A stretch of DNA of 55,543 nucleotides from an uncultured Hungatella sp. (lineage in GTDB: Bacteria; Bacillota; Clostridia; Lachnospirales; Lachnospiraceae), in contig CATLBO010000007.1 in assembly GCA_949879025.1 (NCBI GenBank), positions 1 through 55,543 on the forward strand. The letters are read 5' to 3'. Shown here in pieces: positions 27,437 to 34,733 of this stretch; position 1 is the stretch's first letter; every line of letters starts with the position of its first letter. The notes under the pieces are model-generated. The model did not search any database. It was not told where the DNA came from and worked only from the letters and a program-made list of their open reading frames with translations. The translations under genes were made by a program, and so were the position numbers.

Positions 27437-28204
27437 ATGAAACAGTTTAAAAAACAGGTATTATTGGTGCTTGCTATGGCAGCCTGCCTTTTTGCTCTGA
27501 CAGCCTGCACGGCCGAGCCGGAGAAGACCAATATTGATCGATCCGATGCAGAGAGCCTTCAGTCTGGCGCCCAGAGCATTATGGAAACATTTCTGGCTGT
27601 GCCCGATGCCAATCTGGCTGAGTATATTGAAAAGTACCGGGAAAACGACATGGAGGCTCAGGCATCAGGATTGGAGAGCTATTTAAGCGTAAAAGATGAT
27701 TTGGGAGCCTATGTCTCTACAGGAGAGGGAACCACCATAAAAGGAGAGGAAGGTTATACGATTACCCTTAATACGGTTTTCGAGAAGAGAACATGTGAGT
27801 TTGTCCTTACACTGGATAAGCGGATGGAAACCGTTACTTCCATGTCCTTTAACCCGGCCTATACCATGGGAGAGAACATGACCAAGGCGGCTCTTAACAC
27901 GCTTATGGGCATGGGAACCGTGTTTGCAGTGCTGATTTTCATCAGCTGGCTTATAAGCTGCTTTAAATATATCCGCAGATTTGAGGACAAGATGAAGAAG
28001 GCCCCGGCCCCTGTTCCTGTAAAGACAAAACCGGCAGCTCTGGCTCCGGTTCCTGCGGTACAGGAGAATCTTGCGGAAGATCTGGAACTGGTGGCAGTTA
28101 TTACGGCAGCTATCGCAGCTTTTGAAGACGCCCCTGCAGACGGCCTTGTGGTACGTTCCATCAGGCGCGCCGCAGGAGGAAGCTGGAAAAAAGCAGGCAA
28201 CTAA
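27437..28204 (+). CDS. OadG-like subunit with N-terminal lipoprotein extension
   Basis: This 255-residue membrane subunit of the Na+-pumping decarboxylase is much longer than classical OadG (about 80-120 residues). It starts with a lipoprotein signal peptide with lipobox LTAC (Cys24), then an extracytoplasmic domain of about 120 residues. One transmembrane helix follows (about 155-175, GTVFAVLIFISWLISCFKYI), then an Ala/Pro-rich cytoplasmic linker (PAPVPVKTKPAALAPVPAVQ) and the OadG-type end AVITAAIAAFE ... VRSIRRA. OadG subunits hold the carboxyltransferase and beta subunits together. The lipid-anchored outer domain is known in some clostridial versions, and its role is unclear. Confidence 0.85.
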   Translation: MKQFKKQVLLVLAMAACLFALTACTAEPEKTNIDRSDAESLQSGAQSIMETFLAVPDANLAEYIEKYRENDMEAQASGLESYLSVKDDLGAYVSTGEGTTIKGEEGYTITLNTVFEKRTCEFVLTLDKRMETVTSMSFNPAYTMGENMTKAALNTLMGMGTVFAVLIFISWLISCFKYIRRFEDKMKKAPAPVPVKTKPAALAPVPAVQENLAEDLELVAVITAAIAAFEDAPADGLVVRSIRRAAGGSWKKAGN

Positions 28205-28233
28205 GAGCATAATCAATCAGGAGGATTAATATC

Positions 28234-28605
28234 ATGAAAAATTATACAATCACAGTAAATGGCAATGTTTATGAAGTAACCGTTGAAGAGGGCGCTTCTG
28301 CAGGAGCAGCTTCTGCACCGAAGGCGGCTCCCGCTCCAAAGGCAGCTCCCGCAGCTGCGCCAAAGGCAGCAGCTCCTGCTGGGGCACAGGGTTCGGTGGC
28401 GGTTACGGCTCCTATGCCGGGCAAGATTCTGGGAATCAAGGCTCAGGCAGGCCAGGCAGTGGCCAAGGGCGAGGCGATTATTGTTCTGGAAGCCATGAAG
28501 ATGGAGAATGAGATTGTGGCTCCTTCCGACGGAACCATTGCCACGATTGACGTGGCAGCCGGCGATTCTGTAGAGGCAGGCCAGACTTTGGCTACTTTAA
28601 ACTAG
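28234..28605 (+). CDS. Biotin carboxyl carrier protein
   Basis: This 123-residue protein carries biotin between the carboxyltransferases and the Na+ pump. It has a short N-terminal segment (MKNYTITVNGNVYEVTVEEG), a flexible Ala/Pro/Lys linker (about 21-52), and a biotinyl domain with the classical EAMKMEN motif. Lys89 is the expected biotinylation site. It follows the OadG-like gene by 29 bp, with AGGAGG as ribosome binding site. It is the only biotin carrier in the operon. Confidence 0.95.
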   Translation: MKNYTITVNGNVYEVTVEEGASAGAASAPKAAPAPKAAPAAAPKAAAPAGAQGSVAVTAPMPGKILGIKAQAGQAVAKGEAIIVLEAMKMENEIVAPSDGTIATIDVAAGDSVEAGQTLATLN

Positions 28606-28649
28606 GACTCTGCAGAATATAAGCGCAGATTCCGGATGGAGGGATTGAC

Positions 28650-29777
28650 ATGGAATATATTACAAGTACATTAGGGAATCTTCTTCAGCAGACAGCATTT
28701 CTGAACCTGACAGGGGGAAATCTGATTATGATCGGCGTGGCCTGCGTCTTTTTGTACCTGGCCATTAAAAAAGGCTTCGAGCCCCTTTTGTTGGTTCCCA
28801 TTGCCTTCGGTATGCTGCTTGTTAATATCTACCCGGATATTATGGAAGACGGAGGGCTTCTTCACTACTTCTTTTTGCTGGACGAGTGGAGTATTCTTCC
28901 TTCCCTGATTTTTATGGGCGTTGGGGCTATGACTGACTTTGGCCCCCTGATTGCCAATCCGAAAAGCTTTCTTTTAGGTGCGGCGGCCCAGTTTGGTATC
29001 TATACTGCTTACTTTATGGCGATTTTTATGGGCTTTAATGATAAAGCGGCTGCGGCCATTTCCATCATCGGCGGAGCAGACGGGCCTACTTCTATTTTCC
29101 TGGCTGGAAAGCTGGGACAGACTGGCCTTATGGGTCCTATTGCGGTGGCGGCTTATTCATATATGGCCCTGGTGCCCATTATCCAGCCGCCTATTATGAA
29201 GTTCTTTACCACAGAGCAGGAACGACGGATCAAAATGGAGCAGCTTCGCCCGGTTTCCAAGCTGGAGAAGATCCTTTTTCCCATTATCGTTACCATTGTG
29301 GTGTGTCTGATTCTGCCATCTACGGCTCCTCTTGTAGGCATGCTGATGCTGGGCAACCTGTTTAAGGAGTCCGGTGTTGTGGGCCAGCTGGCAGAGACGG
29401 CTTCCAATGCCATGATGTACATCGTGGTTATCCTTCTTGGCACTTCTGTAGGCGCTACTACCAGTGCAGAAGCATTTCTGAACTGGGATACGATTAAGAT
29501 CGTTGCCCTGGGTCTTATTGCTTTTTCTGTAGGTACTGCGGCAGGCGTCCTGTTCGGCAAGTTGATGTGCAAGGTTACAGGCGGCAAGGTGAATCCCCTT
29601 ATTGGTTCAGCCGGGGTGTCGGCAGTGCCTATGGCAGCCCGCGTATCCCAGAAAGTGGGGGCGGAAGCCGATCCGACCAATTTCCTGCTGATGCATGCCA
29701 TGGGGCCTAACGTAGCAGGCGTTATCGGCACTGCTGTGGCAGCCGGTACTTTCATGGCCATCTTTGGCGTAAAATAA
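28650..29777 (+). CDS. oadB: Sodium ion-translocating decarboxylase beta subunit
   Basis: This 375-residue multi-pass membrane protein decarboxylates carboxybiotin and couples this to Na+ export. The signature [10 protein letters not shown], containing the membrane aspartate needed for Na+ movement, is present, along with the paired C-terminal [19 protein letters not shown] and [18 protein letters not shown] stretches. The length is typical for OadB/MmdB/GcdB, which cannot be told apart by sequence alone. It sits between the biotin carrier and the OadA-like gene, consistent with a complete primary Na+ pump. Confidence 0.93.
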   Translation: MEYITSTLGNLLQQTAFLNLTGGNLIMIGVACVFLYLAIKKGFEPLLLVPIAFGMLLVNIYPDIMEDGGLLHYFFLLDEWSILPSLIFMGVGAMTDFGPLIANPKSFLLGAAAQFGIYTAYFMAIFMGFNDKAAAAISIIGGADGPTSIFLAGKLGQTGLMGPIAVAAYSYMALVPIIQPPIMKFFTTEQERRIKMEQLRPVSKLEKILFPIIVTIVVCLILPSTAPLVGMLMLGNLFKESGVVGQLAETASNAMMYIVVILLGTSVGATTSAEAFLNWDTIKIVALGLIAFSVGTAAGVLFGKLMCKVTGGKVNPLIGSAGVSAVPMAARVSQKVGAEADPTNFLLMHAMGPNVAGVIGTAVAAGTFMAIFGVK

Positions 29778-29813
29778 TTGAATTTATATTGAAAATATTT
29801 TGGAGGTAATATA

Positions 29814-31226
29814 ATGGCAGTGACAGAAAAGAAACCGGTCAAGATTGTAGAAACAGTCCTCCGTGACGCTCATCAATCTTTAATCGCCACCAGAATGAGC
29901 ACAGAGAAGATGCTGCCCATCATTGACAAGATGGACGAGATAGGTTACTATGCCGTAGAGTGCTGGGGCGGGGCCACCTTTGACGCATCCCTCCGCTTCC
30001 TGAAAGAAGATCCGTGGGTAAGGCTGAGAAAGCTGAGAGACGGCTTTAAAAATACCAAGCTTCAGATGCTGTTCAGAGGACAGAACATTCTGGGATATAA
30101 CCACTATGCAGATGATGTGGTGGAATACTTTGTACAGAAATCCGTATCAAACGGTATTGATATCATTCGTATTTTTGACTGTTTAAATGATCTTCGAAAT
30201 CTGGAGACAGCGGTAAAAGCAGCCAACAAGGAGAAGGCTCATGCCCAGATTGCATTATGCTATACCCTGGGTGATGCGTACACCATGGATTACTGGAGAG
30301 ATATAGCCAGGAGAATCGAGGATATGGGTGCAGATTCTATCTGCATTAAGGATATGGCAGGCCTTCTGACCCCCTATGCGGCAGAGGAACTGGTGACAGC
30401 CTTAAAGAGTTCTACAAAGCTTCCTATTGATCTGCATACCCACTATACTTCCGGCGTAGCTTCCATGACTTACTTAAAGGCAGTGGAGGCAGGCTGTGAC
30501 ATTATTGATACCGCCATGTCTCCTTTGGCTCTCGGTACCAGCCAGCCAGCTACAGAGGTTATGGTAGAAGCCTTCCGGGGTACAGGCTATGACACAGGCC
30601 TTGATCAGGTGAAGCTGGCAGAGATTGCAGATTACTTTGCGCCTATTCGTGAGGAGGCTTTAAAAAGCGGCCTGTTAAATCCAAAGGTACTGGGTGTTAA
30701 TATTAAGACGCTTCAATACCAGGTACCTGGCGGAATGCTTTCAAACCTGGTTTCTCAGTTAAAAGAAGCCGGTCAGGAAGACAAGTACCGGGAAGTTCTG
30801 GAGGAGATCCCCAGAGTAAGAAAAGACTTTGGCGAGCCGCCTTTAGTAACCCCGTCCTCCCAGATTGTAGGAACCCAGGCAGTTATGAATGTTATCGGTG
30901 GCCAGCGCTATAAGATGGTTCCAAAAGAATCTAAAAAAATCATGCTGGGTGAGTTTGGCCAGACTGTAAAGCCATTTAACCCGGAAGTGCAGAAGAAAAT
31001 CATCGGCGACGAGACTCCCATTACCTGCCGTCCGGCTGATCTGATTCCGCCTCAGCTTCCCCAGTTTGAAAAAGAATGCGCCCAGTGGAAACAGCAGGAA
31101 GAGGATGTGCTGTCCTATGCGCTTTTCCCCAAGGTTGCAGAAGAATTCTTTAAATACAGGGAGGCACAGCAGACAAAGATCGACGCTGCAGTGGCAGATA
31201 CAACCAATAAAGCGTATCCAGTATAA
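29814..31226 (+). CDS. Oxaloacetate decarboxylase alpha / transcarboxylase 5S-like subunit
   Basis: This 470-residue carboxyltransferase of the HMGL-like TIM-barrel family transfers CO2 between oxaloacetate (or pyruvate) and biotin. Signatures: ETVLRDAHQSLIATRM at the start (metal and substrate site), CWGGATFDASLRFL, and the metal ligands in DLHTHYTSG. The family's PYC/OADA conserved C-terminal region follows (EIPRVRKDFGEPPLVTPSSQ). It lacks its own biotinyl domain, which is supplied by the separate gene at 28234. Pairing with an acyl-CoA carboxyltransferase in the same operon recalls propionibacterial transcarboxylase (5S plus 12S plus 1.3S). Confidence 0.92.
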   Translation: MAVTEKKPVKIVETVLRDAHQSLIATRMSTEKMLPIIDKMDEIGYYAVECWGGATFDASLRFLKEDPWVRLRKLRDGFKNTKLQMLFRGQNILGYNHYADDVVEYFVQKSVSNGIDIIRIFDCLNDLRNLETAVKAANKEKAHAQIALCYTLGDAYTMDYWRDIARRIEDMGADSICIKDMAGLLTPYAAEELVTALKSSTKLPIDLHTHYTSGVASMTYLKAVEAGCDIIDTAMSPLALGTSQPATEVMVEAFRGTGYDTGLDQVKLAEIADYFAPIREEALKSGLLNPKVLGVNIKTLQYQVPGGMLSNLVSQLKEAGQEDKYREVLEEIPRVRKDFGEPPLVTPSSQIVGTQAVMNVIGGQRYKMVPKESKKIMLGEFGQTVKPFNPEVQKKIIGDETPITCRPADLIPPQLPQFEKECAQWKQQEEDVLSYALFPKVAEEFFKYREAQQTKIDAAVADTTNKAYPV

Positions 31227-31264
31227 AAAAGATATCCAGGCAATATTGTGATTTTGCCTGAAAG

Positions 31265-31365
31265 AAGCCATATTCTGACAGGGGGATTTATGCCTGAGAG
31301 AAGAACCCCGCTTTTTGGGTTCTTCGAAATGTCTGGCAAATCTGAACCTTGACAGAATATGGCTT
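31265..31365. repeat. Nested inverted repeats downstream of the decarboxylase operon
   Basis: The outer arms AAGCCATATTCTG (31265-31277) and CAGAATATGGCTT (31353-31365) are perfect complements and end in TTTTC. Inside is a nine-pair hairpin (GAAGAACCC 31300-31308 with GGGTTCTTC 31317-31325). The structure may terminate the decarboxylase operon, but the outer arms enclose about 75 bases, which is long for a simple terminator. Confidence 0.6.
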
Positions 31366-31376
31366 TTCTTGGGCCT

Positions 31377-31431
31377 AAGGCAACTTTAATCAGCTATAAG
31401 GCAATTTTGCATTAATAAAGCAACCTTTATG
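31377..31431 (+). repeat. Three direct repeats about 20 bp apart upstream of the glucosaminidase gene
   Basis: AAGGCAACTTTAAT (31377), AAGGCAATTTTGCAT (31398) and AAAGCAACCTTTATG (31417) share an AARGCAAYYTT core, spaced 21 and 19 bases. They lie about 70-120 bases upstream of the promoter at 31499. The helical phasing suggests a protein-binding array. Confidence 0.45.
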
Positions 31432-31498
31432 ATATTACTGATTTAATTAAATTTTACTTACAATTCTGATTCAAACCCATGAACTTTGTGTGTTTTGG

Positions 31499-31528
31499 TT
31501 GACATATGACCCGAATTATCCTTATAAT
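31499..31528 (+). promoter_or_regulatory. SigA-type promoter for the glucosaminidase gene
   Basis: TTGACA (31499-31504), an 18-base spacer and a perfect TATAAT (31523-31528), 46 bases before the chosen start codon. Confidence 0.75.
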
Positions 31529-31573
31529 GGCAGTAATGTCTGCGCAAGGAAAAGGTTATTAGGAGAAAAACCA

Positions 31574-33895
31574 ATGAAAAAACGAATACTCAAACAGGGA
31601 CTGGCAGCAGTGCTGGTCTTGTTTATGACTATAAATTACGCAGGAAATTACCTGGGCCGATCCCCGGTAGTCAGCCTGGCCGACACAGCTACCGTAACCG
31701 CTACCAGCCTTAATGTGAGAAGCGGGCCAGGAACCACCAATCAGTCTGTGGGAAAGCTGACTTATGGTTCGTCTGTCAATGTGGTGAGCCAGACCACAGG
31801 CAGCGACGAGAAGGTGTGGTATCAGATTCAGTTTACTAACAGAGGGGCCCAGACTACAGGTTACGTGCGTTCCGATTATATTAAGTTTCCAACAGCATAC
31901 CAGTCAGATGGAAACTTTGAACAGTATCTGTCCAGCCAGGGGTTTCCGGAAAGCTATAAACCAGGTCTGCGGCAGATCCACGCAGAATACCCCAATTGGG
32001 TATTTACGGCCCAGCATACTAATTTGGATTGGAATGATGTCATTAATAATGAAAGTGTGGTCGGGAGGAACTTGGTGCCGGGAAGCAGCCCTACCTCCTG
32101 GAAATCCATGGAGGCAGGAGCTTATAACTGGGAGACCAATACATGGCCTTCCTTTGACAGCGGTTCCTGGGTGGCAGCTTCCAGAGAAATTATCAGTTAT
32201 TACATGGACCCAAGAAATTTTCTAAATGAAAAGTATGTTTTTCAGTTTCTCCGACATAAATATAACAGTAATATCCATACCATAGACGGAATAAAAAGCA
32301 TGGTGCAGGGAACATTTCTGGATAACAGCGCCAGTGTCAGCGGCACTGGAACTTCCTCTGGGACAAACGGCCCGGGAACTGCTTCCTCCGGGACAAGCGG
32401 CCCAGGAACTGCTTCCTCCGGGACAAGCGGCCCGGGAACCGCTTCCTCTGGAACAAACGGTCCCGGCACACCTTCTGGGGACAGCCCGTCGTCGGGAACT
32501 GCAGGCGGTGCAAACTCTGGAGGGACTGCAGGCGCAGGCCCCGGCACATCCTTAGGAGGCAGCCAGGACAGGGTACAGCCTGGGGTCAGTCCGTCTTCAG
32601 GAGGCGGCGTATCTGGATCGTCTGCTGCACCAGGCAGTGGAGGAACCTCTGATTCAGGAAATAAGACTCAGGGCAGTGCAGGACCAGACACATCTAACAA
32701 TTCCGGAGGAAGTACTTCAAGGGTACAGCCAGGCGTCAGCCCCTCTTCAAACGGCAGCGGGGCTTCGGCATCAGGAGGGAATTCCAATGTTAGCCTTCAG
32801 TCTCCCAGCGCTTCTCTTAACAAGCGGGATACGATACGGGTAGGGACAGCCATAGGTCCGGGGATGAGCGCAGGTCCGGGAGGAGGTTCCTCCCCGTCAG
32901 GAGGTACATATTCGGCTCCAGCGGCATCTTATGCAGAGATTATTATGAATGCCGCAGCTCGATCCGGAGTTAACCCTTATGTTCTGACAGCGATGATTCT
33001 GCAGGAACAGGGCACTCAGGGAAGCAGAGGGGTTTCAGGAAAAGTTGCCGGATATGAAGGCTATTACAATTTCTTTAATATAGAAGCATATAAGTCCGGC
33101 ACCATGGAGGCCGTTGAGAGGGGGCTGTGGTTTGCATCCCAGTCAGGAAGCTATGAGCGGCCCTGGAACAGCGTAGATAAGGCGATCCAAGGCGGAGCCA
33201 TGTACTATGGCGCAAACTATGTGGATGCAGGACAAGATACGTTCTATTTAAAAAAATTTAATGTTCAGGGAAGTAATCTGTACAAACACCAGTACATGAC
33301 CAATGTACAGGCTGCAGCTTCTGAGGGTGCAAAACTGGAACAGGCCTACAGCAGCCAGTTAAAACAGCTGGCTTTGGAATTTAAAATTCCGGTTTATAAA
33401 AACATGCCTAATGATCTGTGCCAGCAGCCTACTTCAGACAGCAGTCCCAACAATAAACTTTCCAGCTTAAGCGTAGATGGATATTCACTGACGCCTACCT
33501 TCAGCAGGGATGTTACATCTTACAACATGATTGTAAGTCCAACGGTCGGATCGGTTACTGTGCGAGCAGCGGCAGCAGATTCCAATGCAGTAGTTACAGG
33601 AACCGGCAGCATACAGCTGCAAAGCGGCAATACGGATATAACGATTCAGGTAAAAGCGCAGAACGGAACAGTTTCCTATTATGTGATTCATGTGGTGCGT
33701 CAAAACAGCACCTCAAACGGAGGAACCGCAGCAGAAGGCGCTGGGCCGGGAGCAGGAAGCTCCAGTCCGGGGGGACAGGCTCCTGATTTGGGAGTTTCCA
33801 TTCAGATTATAACCAGCGGTCCTGAACAGAGCACCAATGGATCGGGAACCGGCGGATCAGGGCCTGGCGGAAGCAATGTAACAATAATCCGATAA
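31574..33895 (+). CDS. Secreted glucosaminidase (GH73-like) with SH3 and cadherin-like domains, split by a repetitive linker
   Basis: This 773-residue cell-wall hydrolase is predicted to cut the glycan strand. It has a signal peptide (about 1-36), then a bacterial SH3 domain (about 37-106, ATSLNVRSGPGTTNQSVGKL). The N-terminal part of the glucosaminidase region (about 107-250) includes YPNWVFTAQHTNLDW and MDPRNFLNEK. About 200 residues of Gly/Ser/Pro-rich low complexity follow (about 252-450), with four 30-bp repeats inside. The C-terminal part of the catalytic region (about 453-640, VNPYVLTAMILQEQGTQGSR) comes next, with Glu in LQEQG as likely acid. A cadherin-like beta-sandwich (about 645-715) and a second low-complexity tail end the protein. 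ATG 31574 was chosen over 31490 because AGGAG precedes it and the promoter overlaps the longer form. The tail is the parent of the chimeric gene downstream. Confidence 0.88.
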   Translation: MKKRILKQGLAAVLVLFMTINYAGNYLGRSPVVSLADTATVTATSLNVRSGPGTTNQSVGKLTYGSSVNVVSQTTGSDEKVWYQIQFTNRGAQTTGYVRSDYIKFPTAYQSDGNFEQYLSSQGFPESYKPGLRQIHAEYPNWVFTAQHTNLDWNDVINNESVVGRNLVPGSSPTSWKSMEAGAYNWETNTWPSFDSGSWVAASREIISYYMDPRNFLNEKYVFQFLRHKYNSNIHTIDGIKSMVQGTFLDNSASVSGTGTSSGTNGPGTASSGTSGPGTASSGTSGPGTASSGTNGPGTPSGDSPSSGTAGGANSGGTAGAGPGTSLGGSQDRVQPGVSPSSGGGVSGSSAAPGSGGTSDSGNKTQGSAGPDTSNNSGGSTSRVQPGVSPSSNGSGASASGGNSNVSLQSPSASLNKRDTIRVGTAIGPGMSAGPGGGSSPSGGTYSAPAASYAEIIMNAAARSGVNPYVLTAMILQEQGTQGSRGVSGKVAGYEGYYNFFNIEAYKSGTMEAVERGLWFASQSGSYERPWNSVDKAIQGGAMYYGANYVDAGQDTFYLKKFNVQGSNLYKHQYMTNVQAAASEGAKLEQAYSSQLKQLALEFKIPVYKNMPNDLCQQPTSDSSPNNKLSSLSVDGYSLTPTFSRDVTSYNMIVSPTVGSVTVRAAAADSNAVVTGTGSIQLQSGNTDITIQVKAQNGTVSYYVIHVVRQNSTSNGGTAAEGAGPGAGSSSPGGQAPDLGVSIQIITSGPEQSTNGSGTGGSGPGGSNVTIIR
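32351..32470 (+). repeat. Four in-frame 30-bp tandem repeats
   Basis: Units start at 32351, 32381, 32411 and 32441. Each encodes a ten-residue variant of TSSGTSGPGT. They lie in the linker of the glucosaminidase and are copied imperfectly, so repeat number may vary between strains. Confidence 0.9.
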
Positions 33896-33996
33896 AAAGA
33901 AGACAGGAGACAATATGGGCAGAGTAAAGAAAATCCTTGGAGGGGCTGCAGTGGCTTCTCTGATGAGTTTAGCCATATTCTTTCAGGTTTTGGCCG
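33686..33996 (+). repeat. Duplicated segment, copy A (end of glucosaminidase gene to start of next gene)
   Basis: It begins ATTCATGTGGTGCG and covers the last about 70 codons of the glucosaminidase, the intergenic gap and the first about 27 codons of the next gene. It corresponds to 34422-34733, where the same order of tail, stop, ribosome binding site and MSRVKKILGG start recurs with divergence. Confidence 0.75.
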
Positions 33997-34616
33997 CCGG
34001 GGAAGCCCCGGCGCAAGGGGCAGGGGAGGATAAGATTTTGCTGACTGATCCGGTAGCCCTAAGAGATTATGAGATGGAAATACTGGTGATTTCCCCTGAG
34101 GAAGGGACAAAGGTGCCGGAAGGATTTGTGCCATGCTCCCTTGTCATTGACGGCCAGGATGTTCCGGGATGGGTATGGAATGATGACCAGCTCCCTGAAT
34201 ATTGTATTTTCTATGGTATGAATGAGAACGGGGAAAGCAGCTACTACCGTTATGACCTGACAGAGAATACGCTTCAGAGATATTTCCATGATCCTGCCGG
34301 CGCCAATGAATATAGGGAAAAATACATTGCCACGGCCATGGAATATAATGCTTTGCTCCATGACTACGAGATCCGTTTCTGGATCATTATAGTTCTTACT
34401 GCAGTCATTGTCATCTTGCTTATTCATGAGGTGCGCCAGAACAGCACCCGAAACAGAGACACTGCGGCAAACGGCACGGAACCGGAAGCCGGAAGTCCTG
34501 ACTTGGGGGAACAAGCTTTTGATGCCGGGGCTTCTAACCAACTCATAACCGACAGGCCTGAACAGAGCGCCGATGGTTCAGAAGCCTGCAGTCCGCAAGA
34601 TGGGGAAGCAACGTGA
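33915..34616 (+). CDS. Chimeric single-pass membrane protein derived from its two neighbours
   Basis: This 233-residue protein is built from three recognisable pieces. Residues 1-28 (MGRVKKILGGAAVASLMSLA...) copy the signal peptide of the gene at 34650. Residues about 41-170 (34035-34424) align without gaps over 130 residues to that protein's membrane-proximal and transmembrane region (PEYCIFYGMNENGESSYYRY, TLQRYFHDPAG, RFWIIIVLTAVIVILLI). The last 60 residues (HEVRQNSTRNRDTAANGTEP...) match the C-terminal tail of the glucosaminidase. The cohesin and cadherin-like domains and the long cytoplasmic tail of its paralogue are missing. The frame is open with a good ribosome binding site (AGGAG), so it may be expressed. 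Its function is unknown; it could be a non-functional recombination product. Confidence 0.75.
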   Translation: MGRVKKILGGAAVASLMSLAIFFQVLAAGEAPAQGAGEDKILLTDPVALRDYEMEILVISPEEGTKVPEGFVPCSLVIDGQDVPGWVWNDDQLPEYCIFYGMNENGESSYYRYDLTENTLQRYFHDPAGANEYREKYIATAMEYNALLHDYEIRFWIIIVLTAVIVILLIHEVRQNSTRNRDTAANGTEPEAGSPDLGEQAFDAGASNQLITDRPEQSADGSEACSPQDGEAT

Positions 34617-34733
34617 TGATAATCTGATAAGGAGAAGACAGGAGATAATATGAGTAGAGTAAAGAAAATCTTGGGAGGGGCCGCAATGGTTTCTCTGATA
34701 AGTTTGGCCATATCCTTTCAGGCTTTGGCGGCC
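34422..34733 (+). repeat. Duplicated segment, copy B
   Basis: Second copy of 33686-33996. The join at 34422-34424 falls on ATT, shared between the transmembrane coding region of the 34650 gene (CTTATT) and the glucosaminidase tail (GTGATTCATG), which suggests recombination at microhomology. Confidence 0.7.

Noticed and set aside
32351..32470. Regularly spaced 30-bp repeats resembling a CRISPR array
   Set aside because: The units are directly adjacent with no spacers, keep reading frame and encode a Gly/Ser/Pro-rich linker.
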